In this document: positions 11,375 to 20,000 of the stretch, piece by piece
Layout: every line of letters begins with the position of its first letter
How positions within the stretch are numbered: position 1 is the first letter of the stretch
Assembly (NCBI GenBank): GCA_963573305.1
Contig: OY754327.1
Coordinates: 187,496,386-187,560,385, forward strand
From: Pyrrhosoma nymphula
Lineage: Eukaryota > Arthropoda > Insecta > Odonata > Coenagrionidae
Direction of reading: 5' to 3'
Length of the DNA: 64,000 nt
Notes under the pieces: generated by a model
Databases searched by the model: none
The model's input: the letters and a program-made list of their open reading frames with translations, nothing else
Told to the model about the DNA's origin: nothing
Made by a program: the position numbers and the translations under genes

Positions 11375-13166
11375 TTACACTCCTTTTCCCACCCTCGCGC
11401 ATTTAGCATGAATCCATATTTTGCATTTCATACACCTTATCATCTCTTCCATTTTATCTTCCTCGCACAGTTCACAATACCATTCTACCGCAGCTCCATT
11501 TCTTGGTTTGTTTGTTGGATTCTCTGCAGTGCCACCAAAACATTTCTTTTTTACGGGCAATGTTGCAGGTTTGGCCTTCCCCTCCTTCGCTAATCTGAGT
11601 TTTTCCTTAAATGGACTACTCGTCAACTCACAGGCTCTTGGAGCTCTAGTAGAAGCTACTCTTGCTTTTACCTTGGGAATTGGAGATATCTCCTGGATAG
11701 GAAACCTCAGCGGTCTACTGTAACACAGAAATAAACATTTTAGAATAAAAAATTCAAAAAGATCTTTTTAGTACAATGTGTATTTAACCATCCTAGTATC
11801 GTGAGCTATTTGATTCTGTTACCTGACATTTACTTCATCGTTTATTGCATCCGAAGGGTCCTCATCTTCATTTAAGCATGTCACTGAAAGTCCTTCAGGG
11901 ATGTCCATAACCCTGAGAGCGGCTTCATTCTCGGTTTCCAAGTTGTTTTGATTCAGGACTTCAGTTACTACGAACTGATGGTCTGCAAATACATGGCGAT
12001 TGACAGGCCATACACCCGAAGACCTGAAGCCACCTTCTGCTGTGGAAACTGATGCTGCCCTGCCATAGGCTTCCCCTAATAGTTGTGAAACTTGGAAGAG
12101 GGATATGGTTGAGCCAGGATTGGAACGTAGCCATTTTTCCATAGCTTGAGTGTAATATACCTCTAATGGGCTGAAAAACGACATGTCCAACGGTTCGAGT
12201 CGATGAGTTGTGTGTCCTGGGAGTTGGAGCAGCATCACACCATTTTCACGTGCAAGCATAAGAGCTTCCAAGTTCCTGCTGTGAGTCGTATGACCATCCA
12301 ATAACAAAAGTACAGGTCTTTCTTTCGATGGATGGATAGTGGCGATGAAATGCTCCAGCCATTTCACAAAAGGCTCTGAGCTGATGTAGCCAGTTTCTGG
12401 AATATCTACAATGCTACCAGGAGGTGCACCAGCGCGGAGTTCTTTGGCCATTCTCTGTCTCTTGAAAATGATCATGGGTAGAACATATTGGTCAGAAGCT
12501 CTAGCACAACACACCATCGTTGTATTGACTCCACGCTCGCCGCTAGATATCACACCAACCTGTTTCTTCCCTTTACGAGCAACAATATTTTGGGTTTTCT
12601 TTTGAACAGTTGAGAACCCAGTCTCATCGACGTTGAAAATTCACGTCGCAGTTATACTGTGCTTGTCACTTAAGGTCTCTAGGAGGTCGAGAAATTCATA
12701 GACCTTTTGTTTATTGAATCCTTTGGCCCGAGCCATGGATGTGACTTCTGGCTGTCTGTATGACAATTTAGGATGCCTCTTCATGAAAGCATAGAACCAT
12801 TTTTTGCCTGCCATGCGTTTTTCGACATTAAAATTATGAGGCCGTCCGTTCCTTTCTGCAACGTCAAATGCACGTTTTCGAACATCTGATAAGGTTAAAC
12901 CAAACATCCTCTCTTCAAACTTTAAGATGTGTTGCTCTAATTCACTGTCAGTTTCACTTGAAAACACTTTACTGCGACCAAAACATTTTATGTCCCCATT
13001 TGCATTTTTGTTTTTGTTTTCAGCGTGCCTTTTTATAGTTGGTTTGGGAACGTTATAAATACGGGCACATTCATTTAACCCGTAATCTCCATTTAAATAT
13101 GCTGCTACGGCTAAATGTACCTAGTTCATCTACGCGCATCTTTCCATATTTTCTTTTGGAACCCAT
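11375..13166 (-). pseudogene. Pogo-like transposase, two exons, nearly intact
   Basis: The minus-strand ATG at 13166 opens MGSKRKYG. One extra base near 13120 breaks the frame before a Psq-type helix-turn-helix (ARIYNVPKPTIKRH, about 13040-13070). A CENP-B/Tc5-type DNA-binding region follows (about 12967-12700). An in-frame TGA lies at 12643-12641, directly before the first catalytic Asp (FNVDETG). The second and third acids are in LLLLDGHTTH (about 12300) and LEPLDMSFF (about 12185), with 36 residues between them. Exon 1 ends at 11823. A 105-bp intron (11822-11718, GTAACA...TTACAG) keeps the frame. Exon 2 (11717-11375) adds a cysteine/histidine-rich PHD-like finger (CELC, CMKC, HAKC). Known role: cut-and-paste transposition at TA sites. 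With one stop and one shift this copy is probably inactive. Confidence 0.85.
11718..11822 (-). other. Intron in the pogo-like transposase
   Basis: On the minus strand the donor is AG|GTAACA at 11823/11822 and the acceptor TTACAG|T at 11718/11717. Splicing forms an AGT serine codon, removes the stop immediately after the donor, and brings the catalytic domain into frame with the C-terminal finger. This is inferred from sequence only. Confidence 0.7.
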
Positions 13167-13483
13167 ACTGTAATGCAAATTAGTTACGATAAATAGCACA
13201 TCAACAATGCAACACAACAACAAAAAATATCTTTATATATAAAAAACAGCTAAATCATCATTTAATAGCACTACAGTGTCCTAAATTGTACCGGTACAAT
13301 ATAGGAAACTGCTAGTGGTACATTATAGGCAACTCCGCCATTTTGTCTTCGTCACATCCTTCCAAACTGACCATAAGAGTTACAGAATCATATCTTCGTG
13401 AAAACGGAGGTATATATTTGTATATTCAGCTAATAAGTAATACAGTTTGTTTCCACTTACCTTATTATTGTTATTTCCTTAAC

Positions 13484-13889
13484 CCCGTTTCACACGACAC
13501 TTGATCCAGCACAAGGTCTAGTATACTCGCTAGTATGCTAGCTTTCCAGTATCGTGTGAACAGAACCAGTATACTGGCTAGCAAGCATGCTAGCTAGTAT
13601 ACTCGCTGAGCCACTGGATTTCGTACTTGATGCGGTACTAGTTTGCTACTAGACCCAGTAGGACCCAGTGGCCATCTACCAATCACGTTCACGTTACGGA
13701 CGCTGTGCGATCTTCTCTTTTTTAAATTAGTATGGAATCATATGGAATAATTGCTTAATAGCAAGCACAAGGTCGATGATCGTGTGAAACCTTCTAGTAC
13801 GGTTTCTAGTATTCTGGGTTTCGTCCTCAATATCAAGTACCAGCTAGCATACTAGGTCTTGTGCTGGATCAAGTGTCGTGTGAAACGGG
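13484..13889. mobile_element. MITE nested in the pogo element
   Basis: The ends are inverted copies of at least 31 bp, beginning CCCGTTTCACACGACACTTG at 13484 and ending with its complement at 13889. The interior is full of short overlapping CTAGTATACT/GCTAGTATGC motifs and has no coding frame. Flanks are CTTAA-C on the left and CTTTAG on the right, so a TTAA or TAA-type duplication is possible but not exact. It lies upstream of the transposase start, so it may have separated the gene from its promoter. Confidence 0.75.
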
Positions 13890-14126
13890 CTTTAGCCACG
13901 TGAAGAAAAAATTGCTTTAAAACTGCAAAATATTTTACTCTCTCACACACAGACCGTTATCGAACGCACTAAGGTGGCGACTGGTATTTTGGCGTCTAGT
14001 ACGACCTAGTTGAAGCTGCACACGTCAGATGTCACAAGATTCCACGTTCTTCCGTTTTATCGAGGTGGTACAAATTAGGAGCCGGTACAATATAGGGAAC
14101 TCTCCCCTATATAAGTATTAAATATA

Positions 14127-14185
<59 letters not shown>
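14127..14185. repeat. TA microsatellite
   Basis: Nearly pure (TA)n of about 59 bp. It abuts an inverted copy of part of the tRNA-like unit (14186-14247). Confidence 0.95.
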
Positions 14186-14191
<6 letters not shown>

Positions 14192-14247
14192 TGGAACAGA
14201 AGGTGAAAGAAAGAGATAGGAAACATATAATTGAAATTGGACGAAGA
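14186..14247 (-). repeat. Inverted partial copy of the tRNA-like repeat unit
   Basis: These about 62 bases are the reverse complement of the 3' part of the direct repeat (TTCGTCCAATTTCAATTATA and following, at 14424-14485 and 14883-14944). Together with the first direct copy they form a large foldback. Confidence 0.85.
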
Positions 14248-14528
14248 AGGGGTATTCTTTGTTATAAGCCCCAGCCGAAATCATGGTAAATCTAAGTGTC
14301 CTGATAGCTCAACTGGTAGAGCACTCGGCGCGAAATCGGGAGGTTCCGGGTTCGAGTCCCGGTCACGGCACATTTTTACCCTCTGATTTCTCGGCTGTAC
14401 CATCTTCCACATCACCAGTGTCTTCGTCCAATTTCAATTATATGTTTCCTATCTCTTTCTTTCACCTTCTGTTCCAAATATTATATATTTATTCGCCTGA
14501 AGGCGATGTGTGAGTGAGTGAACGAAAT
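14246..14528 (+). repeat. tRNA-like repeat unit, copy 1 (SINE-like)
   Basis: A 283-bp unit, repeated almost exactly at 14705-14987 (visible difference GGCGATG versus GGCGGTG). It contains a tRNA-like core at 14298-14370 and ends in a short GTGTGTGAGTGAGTG stretch. The core supplies A- and B-box-like promoter sequences, the hallmark of tRNA-derived SINEs. The rest of the unit is non-coding. Confidence 0.8.
14298..14370 (+). other. tRNA-like sequence, copy 1
   Basis: These 73 nt fold as a cloverleaf. The D stem is GCTC/GAGC, the anticodon stem CTCGG/TCGGG and the T stem CCGGG/CCCGG with loop TTCGAGT. The acceptor stem has one C-C mismatch. The B box GGTTCGAGTCC is perfect. The anticodon loop reads CGCGAAA, with G instead of the near-universal U at position 33. 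I therefore read it as a tRNA-derived promoter of a repeat, not a working tRNA gene. If functional, positions 34-36 would be CGA. Confidence 0.6.
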
Positions 14529-14704
14529 GTATGGCCGAACCGGCTCTTTTCCTCTTCAGTTCATGTTCCTATCTCTGTACGACTATCTGTGTGAGTGAAC
14601 TCATCTTTGCTTTCTTCTTGTGTCCTTGTCTAATTCTCCTCTCTTGGTGATGGAATAGCTGCCCTTGTGTGCCATCCAGAGGCCACGGCTACGGGCTCAA
14701 GCTT

Positions 14705-14983
14705 GAAGGGGTATTCTTTGTTATAAGCCCCAGCCGAAATCATGGTAAATCTAAGTGTCCTGATAGCTCAACTGGTAGAGCACTCGGCGCGAAATCGGGA
14801 GGTTCCGGGTTCGAGTCCCGGTCACGGCACATTTTTACCCTCTGATTTCTCGGCTGTACCATCTTCCACATCACCAGTGTCTTCGTCCAATTTCAATTAT
14901 ATGTTTCCTATCTCTTTCTTTCACCTTCTGTTCCAAATATTATATATTTATTCGCCTGAAGGCGGTGTGTGAGTGAGTGAACG

Positions 14984-14987
<4 letters not shown>
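14705..14987 (+). repeat. tRNA-like repeat unit, copy 2
   Basis: A direct copy of 14246-14528 offset by 459 bp. The 176 bases between the copies (14529-14704) are unique and non-coding. The copy runs straight into a TA microsatellite. Confidence 0.85.
14757..14829 (+). other. tRNA-like sequence, copy 2
   Basis: Identical in sequence to 14298-14370, including the unusual anticodon loop. Confidence 0.6.

Positions 14988-15038
<51 letters not shown>
14986..15038. repeat. TA microsatellite at the RTE 3' end
   Basis: (TA)n of about 53 bp directly after the tRNA-like copy and directly before the 3' end of the minus-strand RTE element. A second long TA tract lies at its 5' end. Confidence 0.95.
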
Positions 15039-15040
<2 letters not shown>

Positions 15041-15100
15041 TTCAAGTATTCTACCAGCTGATTGGTAGGTTCTTGGACAGTCCCCATTTTGTATCCCAAC

Positions 15101-16608
15101 CTAATAGAAATTGTCTCGCTTTCCCTCTCTCTTCAATTCTTCATATCTTCTACCTCCTCTTATTTCGTCCAGAATTCCTATCCTCTTCCTTCCTCTCCCA
15201 CGTTTCCCCAGTGTTCTCCCCTCTATCACTCTCTTCAGCATGCCCTCTCCTCTCAAAACCTCCTCCATCCATCTCTTCTGCCTTCTCCGAACCTCTACCA
15301 CAAACTTCCTCTCCTCTACGACCATATCCAATACATCCTCGTTCGTCTTTCTCGCCATCCAGCTAACCTTCTCCATCCTTCTCCAAACCCACATCTCAAA
15401 CGCCTCAAGTCTACGCACATCCTCCCTTCGCAATGACCACGTTTCCGACCCATATAGCGCCACGCTCCATATTAAAGTTTTCACCAGCCTCTTCTTTACG
15501 TCTCTTCTCAGACCCCCCCTCATCAATTCCCTTCTCTTCGAAAATGCATCTTTAGCGAGCGCAATTCTGCATCTGATGTCCTTACCACTAAACCCATTCG
15601 CCTCTAAAATACTACCCAGATACGTAAACTGCTCGACCTGCTCTATCTTCTGCCCTCCCACCCTTATATTCAGCCCCGCCTTCTTACTTCTACAAAATCT
15701 CATTACTTTCGTTTTCTTGTCATTGATCTTCATCCCATACTTTTCGCACTGCACCTCTAATGCATTCACCATTGACTGTAACCCCTTGGCCGACTGACTA
15801 ACTAATGCTTGATCATCTGCAAATCTCACTGATTTTATCAGCTCCCCTCCTACCTTTATTCCTACTTCCTCCTCCCCCCATGCCTCCCTTACCATTTCCT
15901 CTGAATACACGTTAAAAAGCAACGGCGATAGTGGGCACCCTTGCCGCACTCCCCGTCCTATCGTGGCCCATCCCGATTCTCCATTGGCTACCCTAACCTG
16001 CGCCGTCTGGTTCATATACAAATTCCGAATCAGACGCCTGTCCCTCCAATCGACTCCTAATTTCTTCAACACTCCCATTAATTTCGTCCATTCCACCCGA
16101 TCAAACGCCTTCTCGAAATCTACGAAGCATGCAAAAACATCCTGCACATACTCTAGGTTTCTTTCTACTAGCGTCCTCATCACCGCTATAGCGTCTCGCG
16201 TTCCCGTCCCTCTCCTAAACCCGAACTGGTCGTCACCCAGGTATTCATTTGCCTTCTTCTCTAGCCTTCTGTTTATAATCCTCAGAACTACTTTGGCCGC
16301 GTGGGATATTAAGCTTATTGTCCTATAGTCTTCGCAAGTTTTTGCCTTACTCTTTTTCGGTATAGGAATAAGTACAGTCTTCGCGAAGTCTTCCGGCCAC
16401 ACTCCATCCCCATAAATCCTACGAATAAGCGCAAAAAGTTTTCCTCTTCCGTTCTTCCCCATGCTCTTTAAAAACTCTGCAGGTATGTCATCTATTCCAA
16501 CCGCCTTATTCCTTTTCATGTCTCTTAGAGCTCTTTCGATTTCGCTATCTAGGATACTTGGTCCGATGCCATCGCTGTCGATGTCGTCTTCCGGGAAACA
16601 AACTTCCG
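15101..16608 (-). pseudogene. RTE reverse transcriptase portion
   Basis: An open frame runs on the minus strand from the nested insertion to 15101. Its first methionine is at 16519 (472 residues). Reverse transcriptase blocks are in order: PIPKKSKAKTCEDYRTISL, GFRRGTGTRDAI, DFEKAFDRVEW, GVRQGCPLSPLLFNVY, and the catalytic FADDQALV at about 15820. A C-terminal region with ETWSLRREDVRRLEAFEMW follows, as in RTE relatives. The domain itself is uninterrupted. It is separated from its endonuclease by the nested element at 16609-17120 and lies in a different frame. It would copy LINE RNA at nicked target DNA. Confidence 0.85.
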
Positions 16609-17120
16609 GGCCTGCAAACGGGCTCGAAATACGGGCGACCCTCGCCCGCCCGTGCCGGGCGCCCTCACCCGTGTTCGCCTCCGCCCGTGTGACGTAGACG
16701 CCCGACCGTGCCCGTTCGCCCCGGGTGCCCGTATCCTAGGCGGGTGCCCGGGTCGTTGGCGGGCACCCGGCTCCTTGAGAGGTCTCTTTTGTGCGCCCAA
16801 ACTGAGGGAAGAGGAGGGGCGGTATATGACTGAGCGGGAAATTCGCGTCGTGCGAATTGCGGACAGCAAAGGCCCTCGAGCTAGAAGCCCTGTGGTGAGG
16901 ATTAAGAGACGGGCGCCCGGCATAGAAGCGGTCGCCCGGCGTAGAGGCGGGCGCCCGGCCACCCACCGGGTGATCGCCCCTTGGGCGGCTAGTTCTCCGT
17001 CAAGCCTCATTCGTGAGACTTCGGAAAAGATCGTCGAATGACTTCGGGATATGCCTCTCTCTTTATCTCTCGCACACAGGCGGGCATGGGCCGCCCGTAT
17101 TTTGCGACCGTATGCAGGCC
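16609..17120. mobile_element. 512-bp GC-rich inverted-repeat element nested in the RTE
   Basis: The ends start GGCCTGCA(A/T)ACGG and continue into AATACGGGCG, inverted at 17120, with about 24 of 29 positions matching. The interior is very GC-rich, with repeated GGGCGCCCGG-like motifs. It has open frames on both strands but no recognisable protein. The RTE coding region stops at one edge and resumes at the other, so this is an insertion. No clean target duplication is visible. Instead the right flank has a 20-bp foldback (17121-17160). Confidence 0.75.
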
Positions 17121-18644
17121 TCTAGATATAGAAAGGGAAGACTCTTCCCTTTCTATATCTAACCGATTGGGCCTTGTTTCTTTACTATAGAGCTCTTCAA
17201 CATACTCCTTCCACCTCTCCTGGATCTCTCTCGGTTCTACGATCATCTTTCCCGTCTTGTCTGTTATCGTTGTAATTCCCCTTCCCATGTTACCACCCGT
17301 CAGTTCCTTTACTTTCCGATATAATGCATCTGCTCTTCCCTCTTTTTGGTATTTCTCTAACGCGTCGATCTGTTCTCTCCACCACGCCTCTCTTGCTTTC
17401 TTTGTTTCTCTTCTAAGCCTGTTATTAATTTCTCGGTATTTTCTCTTATCTAACTATGAGTTTACGCTCTTCCATTTCCTTCTCTCCTCCATCTCCCTGA
17501 TCATCTCCTTCGTGATCCACGGTTTTCTAATTTTAGTTGCACTCACTACGCCTACCGTTGCTTTCGCCGCTTCTATAATTCCGTTTCTCAAACTTCCCCA
17601 TTCATCTTCGACTGATTTAACTCCATGGTCCTCACCCATTCTCTCATCCACCTTCTCCCGATACTTCTTCTTCATTTCCCCAGTTAATGCCTCCGTATTC
17701 CACTTTCGTACCCTCCTTCCCATTCTCATCTTTTTCAGTTTTACCCGACATTTCATGACTAATAAGTTGTGGTCTGTGTCTGCATCAGCTCCTGGATAAG
17801 TATGCGAGTTTTTAACACTATTCCTGTATCTGTGACGTACCATTATATAATCTATCTGGAACCTATTTGTGTCTCCCGGCTTCTTCCAAGTGTACCTACG
17901 TCGAGGATGATGTCTGAACCATGTATTCGTAATTACTAGGTTATTTCTGCGGCAAAACTCCACAGCTTTCTCGCCCCGGTCGTTTCTCCTTCCTAGCCCG
18001 TAATCGCCCACCTCCCGCCCATCTCTTCCTTCACCCACCACCGCGTTCCAATCCCCCATTACTACCAGGTGCTTACTTCCTGGTATCCTACCCATTATTT
18101 CCTCTAGCTGATCGTACACCCCATATACCTCCTCCTCTTTATGATTAGAGGTAGGCATATAAACCTGGATTATAACTAAATTCGTTGGTTCTGCTTTTAG
18201 CTCCACGACTATTATCCTATCACTCACCTGTTCTGCATACACTACTTTTCTACCGAGTTTCCTATTCATTACGAATGCAACCCCGCGCTGACTTTCATTC
18301 CCTCCACTATAAATTACTCTATAGTCGCCGCTCCAGTAATCCCCGTCATCCTTCCATCTTACTTCACCCAGACCCATGATGTCTACACCCACCCTCTCCA
18401 TTTCTTGCTTTATATTCTCTAGTTTCCCCGCCCTCAGCATAGTCCTAACATTCCACGTGCCTATTCTGATAGTTTCGTTCCTCTTCTTTATCTTCTTTTC
18501 CTCTGCTGCTGCTACGTCTGAGCAAGGATTTCGTGTGATGACGACCGCAGGGGCCTTGCTCCCACCGCTGCCGGGCACGACACCCGGCCCTCTTGGCCGA
18601 GTCCCGTAGTTGCCAGGATTCATTATCAATTGAGAACTGTCCAT
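17121..18644 (-). pseudogene. RTE apurinic-type endonuclease and linker portion
   Basis: The minus-strand start is at 18644, giving 396 residues to an in-frame TAG at 17456-17454 (after KWKSVNS). The same frame then continues to about 17140. Endonuclease motifs: GTWNVRTML (residues about 41-49), the catalytic-Glu block GEVRWKD, VYMPTSNHKEE, VMGDWNAVVGEG, QIDYIMV and the terminal TDHNLLV. The linker includes EPREIQERWKEYVEELYSKE. The domain would nick DNA for target-primed reverse transcription. Broken by one stop and the nested element. A sparser remnant of the same family lies at 56600-57420. Confidence 0.85.
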
Positions 18645-18947
18645 AATTTCAAGGTTTTTGTTTTAATTGAGATAGTCTTCCGTGGCCTTACTCAATAGTG
18701 TTTTTTACGTGACACCATCACTTCAGAGGCCGCCCCACTGGGGTCAGACGCCTTTTGCAGCCGCCTCACTGAGGTACAGACGCTGCGCGGACTACCATTC
18801 GTCTATCTCCTAACCTTCGACCAATCTGGCATGGGTGACCCTACCAGGAGCAATGCTCCCGCCAGTGTAGCTCTAGGGGTCATCGGAGCACGCAAGCCCT
18901 TCAACCACGACAAGGTTGTAGTCCAAGAGAAGAGATATATATATAGC

Positions 18948-18955
<8 letters not shown>

Positions 18956-19008
<53 letters not shown>
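18956..19008. repeat. TA microsatellite at the RTE 5' end
   Basis: Almost pure (TA)n of about 53 bp, preceded by shorter TA tracts from 18935. Confidence 0.95.
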
Positions 19009-19012
<4 letters not shown>

Positions 19013-19599
19013 CTTATACAATATTAAATGTAACTAACTATTATAAATGCGTTGCTGAAAAATAATTAATTCAACAAGAAACTTAAGATCCATAAGAATT
19101 ATAAATACTCTATTGAAAAGAGAAATTTGACAAATTACTACATACCTAGATACTTTAATAACTATGGAAAAAACAGAATGAGCGTTAAGGTACATACCAA
19201 TGATTCCCAATGGTTTACCGAATAACCTAAAACATATAGAATCGATCAGAGAATTGAAGACTAAATTAAAAATACACCTATTGGAGAGATATGTCAACTG
19301 ATGTTTTTAAAACTATGTTAAATCATCTGATAATATTATAATAATACAAAAGTGCATATTTAAATGTAAAAATATCCTAGGAAATACACTTATAAAATAT
19401 CATGATAAAATAATAGTATTCTACTACAAAATTTACGATTCTTTGTGATAAAGTTCTGAATTCAAATATTTTATAACTTACCGCTTTGTACGCAAATAAG
19501 GAACCTTCTGACAAGCCACGTGGCTAAGAAGAACCTAGTATGTGTATCACATAAAGGTACCTAATAAACTTTGTGTTGTATTGCTACTCCAGTTAGACA
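19009..19599. other. Unassigned AT-rich DNA
   Basis: No feature recognised. Confidence 0.5.
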
Positions 19600-20000
19600 A
19601 ATTTACGATGAAGTTAGAGTGGGAGGGGGAGAGGCAGTCGTGTGGCCGCTGATCGTTGGGTCGCGAGGATATATGCCGCGGGGAAAGAGGGGAGGCGATA
19701 TTTGGGGATGGGGGGAGGGCGGGTGGGTGGAGGGGGGACGGCGGGTGGGTGGGGGAGGGAGGGAGAGAGAGGATTATTTATTAAATACCGAAGTGGGATG
19801 TCGCGAGTTGGCCGGGAGGGATGAAAAAAAGGGGAAATTCTTCCTCCCCCCCCTCTCCCGACCGAGAGTTGAGATTTCTCCTCCTTCCACTCTGCGACTC
19901 GACGAGATTCAGTATTCTTTCTCCCTTTTATCCCTCTCTCCCCTTTAATCCCACCCCCCTCACCCCCCTTGTATCACAAAAGAATACATCCAAGTGTTCG
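19600..20000. other. Strand-asymmetric G-rich then C-rich block
   Basis: 19615-19770 is strongly purine-rich with several GGG/GGGG runs (for example GGGGGGAGGGCGGGTGGGTG near 19708). 19830-19970 is pyrimidine-rich with CCCCCC runs. G-quadruplex potential is plausible on the plus strand. The open frames here encode low-complexity peptides, and no family is recognised. Confidence 0.5.

Larger units (their letters stand above)
10993..14107 (-). mobile_element. Pogo-type (Tc1/mariner superfamily) DNA transposon
   Basis: The 3,115-bp element is bounded by inverted ends of at least 24 bp: GGGGAGAGTTCCCTATATTG at the left and its complement ending at 14107. It is flanked by TA at 10991-10992 and 14108-14109, the duplication expected of this superfamily. 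Subterminal copies of the tip motif (GGAAACTGGTCTCCTAATTTG near 11191; CAATATAGGAAACTGC near 13297) may be transposase-binding repeats. It carries a two-exon transposase on the minus strand and a nested MITE at 13484-13889. Confidence 0.9.
15041..18935 (-). mobile_element. RTE-type LINE, split by a nested element
   Basis: A minus-strand non-LTR retrotransposon of about 3.9 kb including the nested 512 bp. Order 5' to 3': a GC-rich leader (18935-18645), apurinic-type endonuclease, linker, reverse transcriptase, and a short tail ending in TA repeats. The endonuclease resembles the 'craniofacial development protein 2'-like proteins derived from RTE/BovB elements. TA microsatellites flank both ends, so insertion into a TA tract is likely. 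Exact ends are uncertain by tens of bases. Confidence 0.85.

Noticed and set aside
14298..14370. Functional tRNA gene
   Set aside because: The anticodon loop lacks U33, the acceptor stem has a mismatch, and the sequence is embedded in a duplicated repeat unit. Called tRNA-like instead.
14283..14513. 76-codon open frame (and its twin at 14742-14972) with an LIAQLVEHSARNREVPGSSPG-type peptide
   Set aside because: It is the conceptual translation of the tRNA-like core. Peptides of this kind are a well-known artefact of tRNA sequences.
14908..15099. Frames encoding runs of Ile-Tyr (also 14075-14284, 14977-15366, 18803-19021)
   Set aside because: They are translations of TA microsatellites.
15111..15797. 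228-codon plus-strand frame and others opposite the RTE genes (15963-16328, 17257-17799)
   Set aside because: Antisense shadows of the conserved reverse transcriptase and endonuclease frames; Ser/Leu/Pro-rich without domains.
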